A stretch of DNA of 11,157 bases, taken from positions 1 through 11,157 of the forward strand of contig JAFAUV010000028.1 of the NCBI GenBank assembly GCA_019243075.1. Reading direction: 5' to 3'. Below the pieces are notes generated by a model that had not been told where the DNA came from, ran no database searches, and was given only the letters and a program-made list of their open reading frames with translations. Position numbers and translations under genes: made by a program. The DNA is from Bradyrhizobium sp. Lineage in GTDB: Bacteria; Pseudomonadota; Alphaproteobacteria; Rhizobiales; Xanthobacteraceae. Of the stretch, positions 1 through 7,926 are shown one piece after another (positions within the stretch are counted from its first letter, which is position 1; each line of letters starts with the position of its first letter).

Positions 1-58
1 GCACGGTCGGGCCATCGCCGCCGATGTCGCCGAAAGGCAGGGCAATTCCGAGATGCAT
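1..58 (-). CDS. N-terminus of an LLM-class F420/flavin oxidoreductase (partial)
   Basis: Only the first 19 codons are in the window; the rest lies beyond base 1. Read on the minus strand, the ATG at 58-56 gives MHLGIALPFGDIGGDGPTV. This is the usual first beta strand of a luciferase-like monooxygenase (LLM) TIM barrel, a short 'M-x-x-G-I-x-x-P' start. A strong Shine-Dalgarno site, AAGGAGG, lies at 70-64, five bases before the ATG, so the start is well supported. The gene is divergent from fgd and shares a spacer of about 107 bases with it. LLM enzymes bind F420 or FMN, and the F420 genes next door make F420 the better guess. The subfamily and substrate cannot be read from 19 residues. Confidence 0.6.
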   Translation of the reverse strand, partial: MHLGIALPFGDIGGDGPTV

Positions 59-97
59 GGTCGCCTCCTTGCTTGGGCTGGTTGCCGGTCGCCGGGT

Positions 98-109
98 AAT
101 CTATAGATT
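98..109. promoter_or_regulatory. Perfect 12-bp palindrome in the divergent promoter region
   Basis: AATCTATAGATT reads identically on both strands and is the only AT-rich patch in the spacer between the divergent LLM gene and fgd. It is 39 bases from the minus-strand start and 56 bases from the fgd start, a position suited to a shared operator or overlapping -10 elements. Its TATAGA core resembles a -10 hexamer, but I found no -35 hexamer at good spacing (TTGCCG at 82-87 is only 14 bases away). Site function is inferred; no regulator gene is visible nearby. Confidence 0.4.
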
Positions 110-165
110 TCGGTGGTGGATAGCACGGCGCAGGCGTTGACCGGTGCCAGCGAGGAGAAGTTACC

Positions 166-1170
166 GTGATCAAGCTCGGATACAAGGCAGCGGCGGAGCA
201 GTTCGCGCCGGGCAAATTGCTGGGCTTCTCGTGCCTTGCCGAGGAAGTCGGTTTCGATTCGGTCTTCATCAGCGACCACTTCCAGCCATGGAAGCACGTC
301 GACGGTCATGCACCGTTTTCGTTGACCTGGCTGGGCGCGCTGGGTGCCAGCACGTCGCGGGTGGTGATCGGCACCAGCGTGCTGACGCCGACGTTCCGCT
401 ACCATCCTTCCATCGTCGCCCAGGCGTTCGCCACGATGGGCGCGATGTTTCCGGGACGCGTCGTGCTCGGCATCGGCACCGGCGAAGGACTGAACGAAGT
501 TCCTTCGACCGGCCAGCCTTGGCCGGAATTCAAGGAGCGCTTCGCTCGCTTGCGCGAGGCCGTCACGCTGATTCGGGCACTCTGGACGCAGGAACGGGTC
601 AGCTTCGATGGCCAGTACTACAAGACCGAAAAGGCGACGATCTATGACCGCCCCGATACGCCGGTGCCGATCTATGTCGCAGCCGCGGGCGCCCTCGTGG
701 CGCGTTACGCCGGCCGCGCCGCCGAGGGGTTCATCTGCACCAGCGGCAAGAACCCGGAGCTCTATTCCGAGACCCTGCTGCCGAAGCTCGCCGAGGGCCT
801 CGCAGCGTCGGAGGAGCCGTCGCGATCCTACGATCGCATGATCGAGATCAAAGTATCGTTCGACACCGACAAGGCGCGAGCGCTGGAGGACACGCGCCAC
901 TGGGCGGCGCTGGCGCTGACGCCGGAGGAAAAGATGGCGGTGGAGGATCCCGTCGAGATGCAGCGTCTCGCCGACGCGCTGCCGCTGGAGCGCGCCGCCA
1001 GTCGATGGATCGTGTCCAGCGATGCCGACGAGCAGGTCGAGCGGATCGGGTACTATGTCGGTCTCGGATTCCGCAATCTGGTGTTCCACGCGCCGGGACC
1101 GGACCAGCCGCGCTTCCTGAAACTCTACGGCGAACACGTGCTGCCGCGGTTGCGCAAGCGTTTCGGCTGA
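166..1170 (+). CDS. fgd: F420-dependent glucose-6-phosphate dehydrogenase
   Basis: Cytosolic enzyme that oxidises glucose-6-phosphate to 6-phosphogluconolactone and reduces F420 to F420H2. The 334-residue protein follows Mycobacterium tuberculosis FGD1, as I recall that sequence, almost end to end (shared blocks LGYKAxAEQFAP, SDHFQPW, GHAPFSL, GTSVLTPTFRY, WPEFKERFARLRE, FICTSGK, LVFHAPG). Matching residues are Asp37, His38 and Trp42 (FGD1 39, 40, 44), Ser71/Val72/Thr74 (F420 binding), Glu107 and Asn110 (109, 112), and the phosphate-binding Lys195, Lys256 and Arg280 (198, 259, 283). One residue is missing after Asn110 relative to FGD1, so numbering shifts from 2 to 3. The start is GTG with GAGGAG at 152-157, eight bases upstream; the reading frame's conserved LGYK begins right after it. 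It heads an operon with cofE, cofD and cofC, so cofactor synthesis and reduction are probably co-expressed. With the phosphate pocket kept, another sugar or alcohol as main substrate is less likely. Confidence 0.93.
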   Translation: MIKLGYKAAAEQFAPGKLLGFSCLAEEVGFDSVFISDHFQPWKHVDGHAPFSLTWLGALGASTSRVVIGTSVLTPTFRYHPSIVAQAFATMGAMFPGRVVLGIGTGEGLNEVPSTGQPWPEFKERFARLREAVTLIRALWTQERVSFDGQYYKTEKATIYDRPDTPVPIYVAAAGALVARYAGRAAEGFICTSGKNPELYSETLLPKLAEGLAASEEPSRSYDRMIEIKVSFDTDKARALEDTRHWAALALTPEEKMAVEDPVEMQRLADALPLERAASRWIVSSDADEQVERIGYYVGLGFRNLVFHAPGPDQPRFLKLYGEHVLPRLRKRFG

Positions 1171-1187
1171 GTGCGCGGGACACCCCG

Positions 1188-1961
1188 ATGAAACGCAGCA
1201 GTGCCGTCGAGATGGTTGCCGTCCCCGGCATTCCCCTGGTGCGCAAGGACGACGATCTCGTGGCCCTGATCGGCGAGGGGCTGGCGCGAGGCGGCATCGC
1301 GCCGCGTGGCGGCGACGTCTTCGTGCTGACGCAGAAGATCGTGTCCAAGGCCGAAGGGCGCATGGTCGATCTGGCGACGGTCGAACCCTCGACCGAGGCG
1401 ATCGAACTCGCCCGCAACGTCCAGAAAGATCCGCGGCTGGTCGAGCTGATCCTGTCGGAATCGGTACGCGTCGTGCGGGCAAGGCCTGGCGTCCTGATCG
1501 TCGAGCACCGGTTGGGCTTGGTGATGGCCAATGCCGGCATCGACCAGTCCAACGTGGCTTCGGCCGATGAGCCCCAGCGAGCCCTGCTGCTGCCGGTCGA
1601 TCCCGACGCCAGCGCGGCGATATTGAGGAGGCGCCTGTCGCAAAGGTTCGGCGTGCCGGTAGCGGTGATCGTCAGCGACAGCTTCGGCCGTGCCTGGCGT
1701 CGCGGAACCTGCGGCGTCGCGATCGGTGCCGCCGGTCTGCCCTCGTTGATGGACCTGCGCGGCTCGCCCGATCTGTTCGGCCGCGAGCTTCAGGTCAGCA
1801 TCACCGGGCATGCGGACGAGATCGCAGCTGCAGCGTCGCTCGTGATGGGGCAGGGTGCCGAAGGCCAACCTGTTGTGGTCGTGCGCGGTCTGACATGGTG
1901 CGGTCCGGACAACGCCGCGTCCGAGCTGGTTCGCCCAGCCGAAGAGGATATGTTCCGATGA
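1188..1961 (+). CDS. cofE: Coenzyme F420-0:L-glutamate ligase (CofE), stand-alone domain
   Basis: GTP- and metal-dependent ligase that adds the gamma-linked glutamates to F420-0. The protein has 257 residues. CofE blocks in order are GDVFVLTQKIVSKAEGR (42-58), ANAGIDQSNV (114-123), SDSFGRAWRRG (163-173), then AIGAAGLPSLMDLRG and DLFGRELQVSITGHADE. Asp119 and Asp164 within these blocks are candidate metal ligands. The length matches archaeal CofE (about 250 residues), not mycobacterial FbiB (about 450), so the FbiB C-terminal FMN/nitroreductase domain is absent. The ATG at 1188 sits 17 bases after the fgd stop and has only a weak GGGA as ribosome site. A second in-frame ATG at 1212 is possible, but the usual 'V-P-G-I-P' start of the family favours either over the long upstream extension, which lies inside fgd. 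The stop overlaps the cofD start in ATGA. Confidence 0.93.
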   Translation: MKRSSAVEMVAVPGIPLVRKDDDLVALIGEGLARGGIAPRGGDVFVLTQKIVSKAEGRMVDLATVEPSTEAIELARNVQKDPRLVELILSESVRVVRARPGVLIVEHRLGLVMANAGIDQSNVASADEPQRALLLPVDPDASAAILRRRLSQRFGVPVAVIVSDSFGRAWRRGTCGVAIGAAGLPSLMDLRGSPDLFGRELQVSITGHADEIAAAASLVMGQGAEGQPVVVVRGLTWCGPDNAASELVRPAEEDMFR

Positions 1962-2908
1962 GCAGACGACTTGTCGTGGCGTTGTCCGGCGGGGTTGGCG
2001 GCGCCAAGCTGGCGCTCGGCCTGAGCCTTATCTTGCCGGGCGACGAATTGCTCGTGGTCGCCAACACCGGCGATGATTTCGAGCATCTCGGACTGATCAT
2101 TTCGCCCGATATCGACACGCTGACCTACGTTCTCGCGGGCATCGACAATCCCGTCACCGGCTGGGGCCGGCGCGACGAGACCTGGTCGTTCATGGACAGT
2201 ATCGGCGCGCTCGGCGGCGAGGACTGGTTCCGGCTCGGCGATCGCGATCTCGCCCTGCATGTTGAGCGCAGCCGTCGGCTTCGCCTGGGACAGTCACTGT
2301 CCGAGGTGACATCCGACATTTGCCGGCGCCTTGGCATCGGTGCCCGCATCGTGCCGATGAGCGACGATCGCGTGCGGACCCGCCTGCGCAGCGAGGCGGG
2401 CTGGATCGACTTTCAGGACTATTTCGTGCGCCAGCAGTGCCGGCCGGTTGTCCATGAGCTGGCTTTCGACGGCGCGACGTCGGCGCGGCCGCACGCCGAT
2501 ATCGTGGCGGCGCTGCGCTCGAACGAGGTTCGCGCCGTGATCATCTGTCCGTCCAACCCCTTCATCAGCATCGAGCCGATCCTGGCGATGTCAGGCATGC
2601 GCGATGCGATCGAGGCGAGCGGCGCGCCGGTCGTCGCGGTGTCGCCGATCATCGGCGGGAAGGCCGTCAAGGGCCCGACCGCGAAGATGATGCGCGAACT
2701 CGGCCTCGAGGCGAGTGCCGCCGGCGTCGCCACACGCTACGGCGACCTGCTCGATGGCTATATCGTCGACCACGCCGACGCCGACGGGATCGGCGATGTC
2801 GGCGCGCGGGTCACGATCGCCAGAACGTTGATGAGGAGCCTGCCTGACCGCGAGATGCTGGCGCGCGTGACGCTCGACGCGGCGGATGCACTGGCCCTGC
2901 TGCGATGA
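1958..2908 (+). CDS. cofD: F420-0 synthase, 2-phospho-L-lactate/PEP transferase (CofD/FbiA)
   Basis: Transfers the phospholactyl or phosphoenolpyruvyl group from the GDP-activated donor made by CofC onto FO, giving F420-0 or dehydro-F420-0. The 316-residue length is normal for the family. Hallmarks are the N-terminal LSGGVGGAK loop (residues 9-17), ANTGDDF (35-41), HLGLIISPDIDTLTY (43-57), CPSNPFISI (197-205) and PIIGGKAVKGPTAKMM (230-245), which together line the GDP and FO sites in known CofD structures. The ATG lies in the ATGA overlap with cofE and has GAGG at 1944-1947, ten bases upstream; translational coupling to cofE is likely. Its own stop overlaps cofC in the same way. A longer frame from 1895 would overlap cofE and adds no conserved sequence. 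Which acid donor is used cannot be told from the sequence by eye. Confidence 0.95.
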   Translation: MSRRLVVALSGGVGGAKLALGLSLILPGDELLVVANTGDDFEHLGLIISPDIDTLTYVLAGIDNPVTGWGRRDETWSFMDSIGALGGEDWFRLGDRDLALHVERSRRLRLGQSLSEVTSDICRRLGIGARIVPMSDDRVRTRLRSEAGWIDFQDYFVRQQCRPVVHELAFDGATSARPHADIVAALRSNEVRAVIICPSNPFISIEPILAMSGMRDAIEASGAPVVAVSPIIGGKAVKGPTAKMMRELGLEASAAGVATRYGDLLDGYIVDHADADGIGDVGARVTIARTLMRSLPDREMLARVTLDAADALALLR

Positions 2909-3582
2909 GCGACATCTGGGCGGTCATTCCGGTCAAGGAGTTTGAAGGCGCCAAGCATCGGCTGTCGGGCCTGCTGTCGCCGCCGGAGCGCCGTCTTCTG
3001 GCAGAGACCATGCTGACGGACATGCTCGACGCCGTCGCCGGCTCGCGGCTTCTTGCCGGCGTGACGATGGTTACGCTCGATCCCTATGCGACGGCTCTTG
3101 GTAAAAAGACAGGTGCGCGGATCGTGACCGAGGGGGCGCGGGACGGACATACCGGCAGCGTGAATGCCGGCCGCCGCCTTCTCGCCGGCGAAGGGCGTGG
3201 CGGCATCATCACCATGCCCGGAGACATCCCAGCCGTCCGCGCCGGCGAGATCGACGCGGTGTTGTCGGCGCATCTCGCGGCACCCTCTTTCACGATCTCA
3301 CCGGCGCTTGACGATCTCGGATCCAATGCCGTCGTTTGCTCGCCGCCGGAATCAGTGCCGCTTCGCTTCGGCGACAACAGCTACTTCCCCCACCTCGAGG
3401 CCGCGCGTCTTCGGGGCATCGAGCCGACTGTGATCCGCCAGCCCGGCATCGCGATGGATATCGACCATCCGCTCGACTTGGCGCATTTCCTGCGCATGCC
3501 GCAATCAGCCGGCACGCGTACCCGCACGCTGCTCGAGGAACTTGGCGTGCCCGCGCTGCTGGCCGCGCGGGGCATCGCTTAG
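2905..3582 (+). CDS. cofC: Phospho-acid guanylyltransferase (CofC/FbiD)
   Basis: Activates 2-phospho-L-lactate, phosphoenolpyruvate or 3-phosphoglycerate (depending on lineage) with GTP, giving the substrate for CofD. The 225-residue protein has a nucleotidyltransferase fold similar to MobA. Visible motifs are IPVKEFEGAKHRLS (8-21), a nucleotide-binding start; MPGDIPAV (104-111) with the metal-binding Asp107; GSNAVVCSPP (139-148); RFGDNSYFPHLEAAR (154-168), a CofC signature; and DIDHPLDL (185-192). The ATG overlaps the cofD stop (ATGA) and no clear Shine-Dalgarno site is present, so translation probably depends on cofD. At its 3' end the TAG at 3580-3582 overlaps the TAA of the convergent fbiC by two bases, leaving no space for a terminator. 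The donor specificity is not visible. Confidence 0.93.
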   Translation: MSDIWAVIPVKEFEGAKHRLSGLLSPPERRLLAETMLTDMLDAVAGSRLLAGVTMVTLDPYATALGKKTGARIVTEGARDGHTGSVNAGRRLLAGEGRGGIITMPGDIPAVRAGEIDAVLSAHLAAPSFTISPALDDLGSNAVVCSPPESVPLRFGDNSYFPHLEAARLRGIEPTVIRQPGIAMDIDHPLDLAHFLRMPQSAGTRTRTLLEELGVPALLAARGIA

Positions 3583-5945
3583 ACGATCGCCGCCTTCTTG
3601 CGCGGCGGTGTTTGCACGATCGGCTGCAGATCCGCCGCGACCATGGATGCCGCGCGACGCTCTGCCGGTACCGGCCGATAGAGCGTGTCGCGTTGCATTG
3701 GTTCGCGGCCAATCGATCGGATGAGGGCCTCCATCTGGCGCGGCGGCAACTCCTGGCCGTGCTGGGTGCCGGCGGCGCGCGAGATGCTCTCGTTCATCAG
3801 CGTGCCACCGAGATCGTTGGCGCCTGACTGCAGGCAGACCGCGGCGCCGGTCGGCCCCATCTTCACCCAGGAGGTCTGGATGTCGGGAATCAGCGGATGC
3901 AGGGCCAGCCGCGCGACCGAATGCATGATCACGGCTTCGCGGAACGTCGGACCGGGGCGCGCCATGCCGAGACGGTACATCGGCGCTTCCATGTGGACGA
4001 AGGGAAGCGGCACGAACTCGGTGAAGCCGCCGGTCTCGGCCTGCAAGTCGCGCAGCGCCAGAAGATGTTTCGCCCACGAAGTCGCGGTCTCGACATGCCC
4101 GAACATGATGGTCGAGGTGGTGCGCAATCCGGTCTCGTGGGCGGCACGCTGCACGTCGAGCCATTGACCGGTATTGATCTTGTCCGGGCAGATGATGGCG
4201 CGCACGTCATCGTCGAGAATTTCGGCCGCCGTTCCGGGCAGGGTGCCGAGGCCGGCCGCCTTCAGCCTCGCCAGGAACTCGCTAGTCGAGAGGCCGAGCG
4301 TGGCCGCACCTTGCGTCACTTCCAGAGCCGAGAAGGCGTGGATGTGCATCTCGGGGATGGCCGCCTTGATGGCCCTGCAGATCGCTTCGTAGGTGGCGCC
4401 GGTGTAGTCGGGATGGATGCCGCCTTGCAGGCAAACTTCCGTCGCCCCACGATCCCACGCCTCGATCGCGCGGCGCGTAATTTCCTCGAGGGCAAGATCA
4501 TAAGGCGAGCCGCGCAGATCCTCGTGGGTGCGGCCTTTCGAGAAGGCGCAGAACTTGCACCGGAAGTAGCAGATGTTCGTGTAATTGATGTTGCGGTTCA
4601 CGACGTAACGCACTACCTCGCCACTGACCGCGCGTCGCAGCGCGTCGGCGGCCTGTGTGACGTACCGGTAGTCGGCGTCGCGTGCCGCGAACAGGCGCAC
4701 GATGTCGTTCGAGCCGAGCCGTTCGCCCGATGTCGCGCGTTCGACGGTACCTGCGATTGCGGCGTCGACCCTGCGGGCAAGCACCAGCGGAGCCGGCGGC
4801 GGCTTGGTGCTGCCCGGTGCCCAGTCGTCGTCGCGCGCGAAGCCTTCGGCGTCGCTCATGCGCCGCACGCGGGCTGCGATCCCGGGTGCCAGCCATGTGT
4901 CGGCGTCGCGCACATAGGCGGGGTAGACGGGCAGGCGGTTCACCAGCAGCCTGCCGGCGTCCGCGCTCTTGCGGGCGAGTTCGGCAATGGCAGGCCACGG
5001 CGCTTCGGGGTTCACGTGATCGGGCGTGACCGGCGAGATGCCGCCCCAGTCGTTGAGTCCCGCCTCGATCAGCTTCTGATAGACACCGGGCGACAGATTT
5101 GACGGGGCCTGGATATTCATGTCGGGCCCGAGAACCAGACGCGCCGTCGCGATGGTCCACAGCAGGTCGTCGAGATCGGGTTCCCAGGAATTGGCAAGCC
5201 GGGTGTCGGGCTTGGCACGGAAGTTCTGGACGATGACTTCCTGGATATGACCGTGGGTGGCGTGCAGATCGGCAATCGCCTCCAGCGTCGCGATCCGCTC
5301 GTCGCGGGTCTCGCCGATGCCGATCAGGATGCCCGTCGTGAACGGAACTTTCAGTTCGCCCGCCAGACGCAGGGTCTCCAGCCTGGCTGCCGGACGTTTG
5401 TCGGGAGAACCGTAGTGCACGCCGCCCGGCATGCAGAGCCGGTCGCTCGTGGACTCCAGCATGATGCCCTGGCTCGCCGTCACCTCGCGCAGGCCGGCGA
5501 TCTCCCTGCGTGTCATCACGCCGGGATTGGCATGCGGCAGCAATCCGGTCTCCCGCAGCACAAGCGCGCACATCGAGGTCAGATAGGAGATCGTCGTGTC
5601 GTGGCCGAGCGCCTTCAATGCGTCCCGCGCGGCCTGAAATCGCAGCTCAGGCTTGTCGCCCAGCGTAAACAGCGCTTCGGTGCAGCCTGCGGCAGCGCCG
5701 CTCTGCGCGATGGCGAGCACCTCGTCGGGCGGGAGGTAGACCGGCTTGGCCACGCGCGGCAGTTGCGCGAACGTGCAGTAGTGACAGACGTCGCGGCAGA
5801 GTTTGGTGAGCGGAATGAAGACCTTGCGTGAATAGGAGATCAACCGGCCGTGCGCACAATCGCGCAAGGCGGCCGCTTCTGCCATCAGTTCAGCCAGCGG
5901 CGCATCGAACCGCCGCCGCGTCGCTTGTCTACCGGCGGCTGTCAT
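3579..5945 (-). CDS. fbiC: FO synthase, fused CofG-CofH (FbiC)
   Basis: Radical-SAM enzyme that joins tyrosine and 5-amino-6-ribitylamino-uracil into FO, the deazaflavin core of F420. It has 788 residues from the ATG at 5945. The CofG half comes first: CRDVCHYC (4Fe-4S cysteines 50, 54, 57), FTLGDKPE, GIGETRDER, EVIVQNFRAKPDT, and GGISPVTPDHVNPE. A variable linker spans about 365-400. The CofH half follows, with NRNINYTNICYFRCKFC (cysteines 459, 463, 466), TEVCLQGGIHPD, LPGTAAEILDD, FTEFVPLPFVH and GANDLGGTLMNE. This is the fused order of actinobacterial FbiC (856 residues in M. tuberculosis), not the split archaeal CofG/CofH. I prefer 5945 because GGAG lies ten bases upstream. The frame also opens at ATG 5975, which has no ribosome site and adds an arginine-rich decapeptide. 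It is convergent with cofC and divergent from the LLM pair, so it has its own promoter. Confidence 0.95.
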   Translation of the reverse strand: MTAAGRQATRRRFDAPLAELMAEAAALRDCAHGRLISYSRKVFIPLTKLCRDVCHYCTFAQLPRVAKPVYLPPDEVLAIAQSGAAAGCTEALFTLGDKPELRFQAARDALKALGHDTTISYLTSMCALVLRETGLLPHANPGVMTRREIAGLREVTASQGIMLESTSDRLCMPGGVHYGSPDKRPAARLETLRLAGELKVPFTTGILIGIGETRDERIATLEAIADLHATHGHIQEVIVQNFRAKPDTRLANSWEPDLDDLLWTIATARLVLGPDMNIQAPSNLSPGVYQKLIEAGLNDWGGISPVTPDHVNPEAPWPAIAELARKSADAGRLLVNRLPVYPAYVRDADTWLAPGIAARVRRMSDAEGFARDDDWAPGSTKPPPAPLVLARRVDAAIAGTVERATSGERLGSNDIVRLFAARDADYRYVTQAADALRRAVSGEVVRYVVNRNINYTNICYFRCKFCAFSKGRTHEDLRGSPYDLALEEITRRAIEAWDRGATEVCLQGGIHPDYTGATYEAICRAIKAAIPEMHIHAFSALEVTQGAATLGLSTSEFLARLKAAGLGTLPGTAAEILDDDVRAIICPDKINTGQWLDVQRAAHETGLRTTSTIMFGHVETATSWAKHLLALRDLQAETGGFTEFVPLPFVHMEAPMYRLGMARPGPTFREAVIMHSVARLALHPLIPDIQTSWVKMGPTGAAVCLQSGANDLGGTLMNESISRAAGTQHGQELPPRQMEALIRSIGREPMQRDTLYRPVPAERRAASMVAADLQPIVQTPPRKKAAIV

Positions 5946-5955
5946 AATCCGTCGT

Positions 5956-5969
5956 CTCCGCCCGCGGAG
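5956..5969. repeat. Inverted repeat just upstream of the preferred fbiC start
   Basis: CTCCGC and GCGGAG are perfect complements separated by CC. If fbiC starts at 5945, this lies in the mRNA leader and includes the GGAG ribosome site (5959-5956 on the minus strand), so a hairpin could hide the site. If fbiC starts at 5975, it is only coding sequence for an arginine-rich tail. The two-base loop is too tight for a stable RNA hairpin without opening an end pair. Function is speculative. Confidence 0.25.
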
Positions 5970-6027
5970 GGTCATATTTAGTCGCGGGACGCACTTGCCG
6001 CCACCCGCCTGTCGGCCTCATGGTGTC

Positions 6028-6046
6028 GCATCGACGCCAGCGATGC
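6028..6046. repeat. 6-bp inverted repeat in the fbiC/LLM divergent spacer
   Basis: GCATCG (6028-6033) and CGATGC (6041-6046) are perfect complements around a seven-base loop, just before the GGAGG ribosome site of the LLM gene. An 8-base direct repeat, GATGCAAC, also occurs at 6042-6049 and 6059-6066, exactly 17 bases apart. These could be an operator or a leader hairpin. The arms are short enough to arise by chance at this GC content. Confidence 0.25.
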
Positions 6047-6068
6047 AACGCAGGGGAGGATGCAACAA

Positions 6069-7022
6069 ATGCTGATCGGCTTCAACGCACCGACCGCGGG
6101 CCCCCTGTCGGCCGCGGATGACCTTGCGAAGATCGTGGTCGGCGCCGAGGCAATGGGCTTCGACTATGCGACGTTCAGCGATCATGTCGTGATTCCGACC
6201 GTGATCGCGGCCGAATATCCCTACAGCGCCTCCGGGGAGTTCCCCAGCGGCACCCGCGGCGAGCGGCACGAACAGCTGACGGAGATTGCCTGGATCGCCG
6301 CAAAAACCACGCGCCTGCGGCTCGTGACTTCCGTGATGGTGGTGCCACATCGGCCAGCCGTGCTGACCGCCAAGATTCTCTCCACCATCGACGTTCTCTC
6401 GGGTGGCCGGCTGACGCTGGGGATCGGTGCGGGCTGGATGCGCGAGGAGTTCGAGGCCATCGACGCGCCGGACTTCGATGCCCGTGGAACGGTGACCGAC
6501 GAATATGTGCGCGCCTTCGTTGAACTCTGGACCAGGGATGCGCCGCATTTTGCGGGCAAGCATGTCCATTTCTCCAATATCCGTCTAGAGCCCAAGCCCG
6601 TGCAGAAGCCGCACCCGCCGATCTGGGTCGGAGGCGAGAGCGGTCCGGCGCTGCGACGAGCTGCCCGCATCGGCGATGCCTGGTATCCGATCGGTACCAA
6701 TCCGCAGAATCCGCTCGATAGCTTGACGCGTCTCAAGACCCAGGTGGCGCGCCTGCACAGGATGACTGCGGAAGCGGGCCGCGATCCCAAGGCGGTCGGC
6801 CTGAGCTTGCGCGTCACGGTGTTCGGCGAGACCGCACCGCCGCAAGCCGATGATGGCGAACACCGCCTGTTCGCCGGTCCGCCGGCGCTCATCGCCGCCG
6901 ACATCAGGGCGCTGCGCGACATGGGCGTCGGCTGCATCGACTTCGGATTCGGTGGTTCGACAGCCGACGAGGTCCTCGCGACCATGCAGAAATTCAGGGC
7001 CGAGGTCTTGCCGCTGGTCTGA
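6069..7022 (+). CDS. LLM-class F420-dependent oxidoreductase (Rv2161c-like)
   Basis: A 317-residue luciferase-like TIM-barrel protein, expected to pass hydride between F420 and an unknown substrate in the cytosol. Visible family features are a first strand MLIGFNAP, SDHVVIP (37-43) at the place where Fgd has SDHF, WIAAKTTRLRLVTSVMVVPHRP, the cofactor-loop motif LSGGRLTLGIGAGWMREEF (110-128), and PHPPIWVGGES further on. The pattern matches the 'probable F420-dependent oxidoreductase, Rv2161c family' group, to which I assign it from memory. I chose ATG 6069 because GGAGG at 6055-6059 lies nine bases upstream; ATG 6060 directly abuts the GGAGG and cannot use it. It is the first gene of a two-gene operon, 19 bases before a paralogue. 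FMN use cannot be excluded, and the substrate is unknown. Confidence 0.85.
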   Translation: MLIGFNAPTAGPLSAADDLAKIVVGAEAMGFDYATFSDHVVIPTVIAAEYPYSASGEFPSGTRGERHEQLTEIAWIAAKTTRLRLVTSVMVVPHRPAVLTAKILSTIDVLSGGRLTLGIGAGWMREEFEAIDAPDFDARGTVTDEYVRAFVELWTRDAPHFAGKHVHFSNIRLEPKPVQKPHPPIWVGGESGPALRRAARIGDAWYPIGTNPQNPLDSLTRLKTQVARLHRMTAEAGRDPKAVGLSLRVTVFGETAPPQADDGEHRLFAGPPALIAADIRALRDMGVGCIDFGFGGSTADEVLATMQKFRAEVLPLV

Positions 7023-7041
7023 TCCCGGGAGGAACCGCCGC

Positions 7042-7926
<885 letters not shown>

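Noticed and set aside
1005..1187. N-terminal extension of cofE by 61 codons
   Set aside because: The extension overlaps the conserved 3' end of fgd in another frame and has no similarity to CofE. ATG 1188 gives the normal family length.
848..1868. Two long minus-strand frames opposite fgd and cofE (234 and 247 codons)
   Set aside because: Both are antisense to well-conserved genes, lack ribosome sites, and have Arg- or Gln/His-rich compositions with no family pattern.
3897..5102. Open frame of 401 codons on the plus strand, antisense to fbiC
   Set aside because: It lies wholly inside the strongly conserved FbiC coding sequence. Its translation is rich in Arg, Ala, Gly and His with no recognisable motif, as expected of a shadow frame in high-GC DNA.
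4498..5571. Open frame of 357 codons on the minus strand within fbiC
   Set aside because: Same strand but a different frame from FbiC, whose frame carries both radical-SAM cysteine motifs. The translation is a low-complexity Arg-rich shadow.
6060..6068. ATG 6060 as start of the first LLM gene
   Set aside because: The GGAGG directly touches this ATG, so it cannot serve as its ribosome site. ATG 6069, nine bases after GGAGG, fits and begins the first beta strand.
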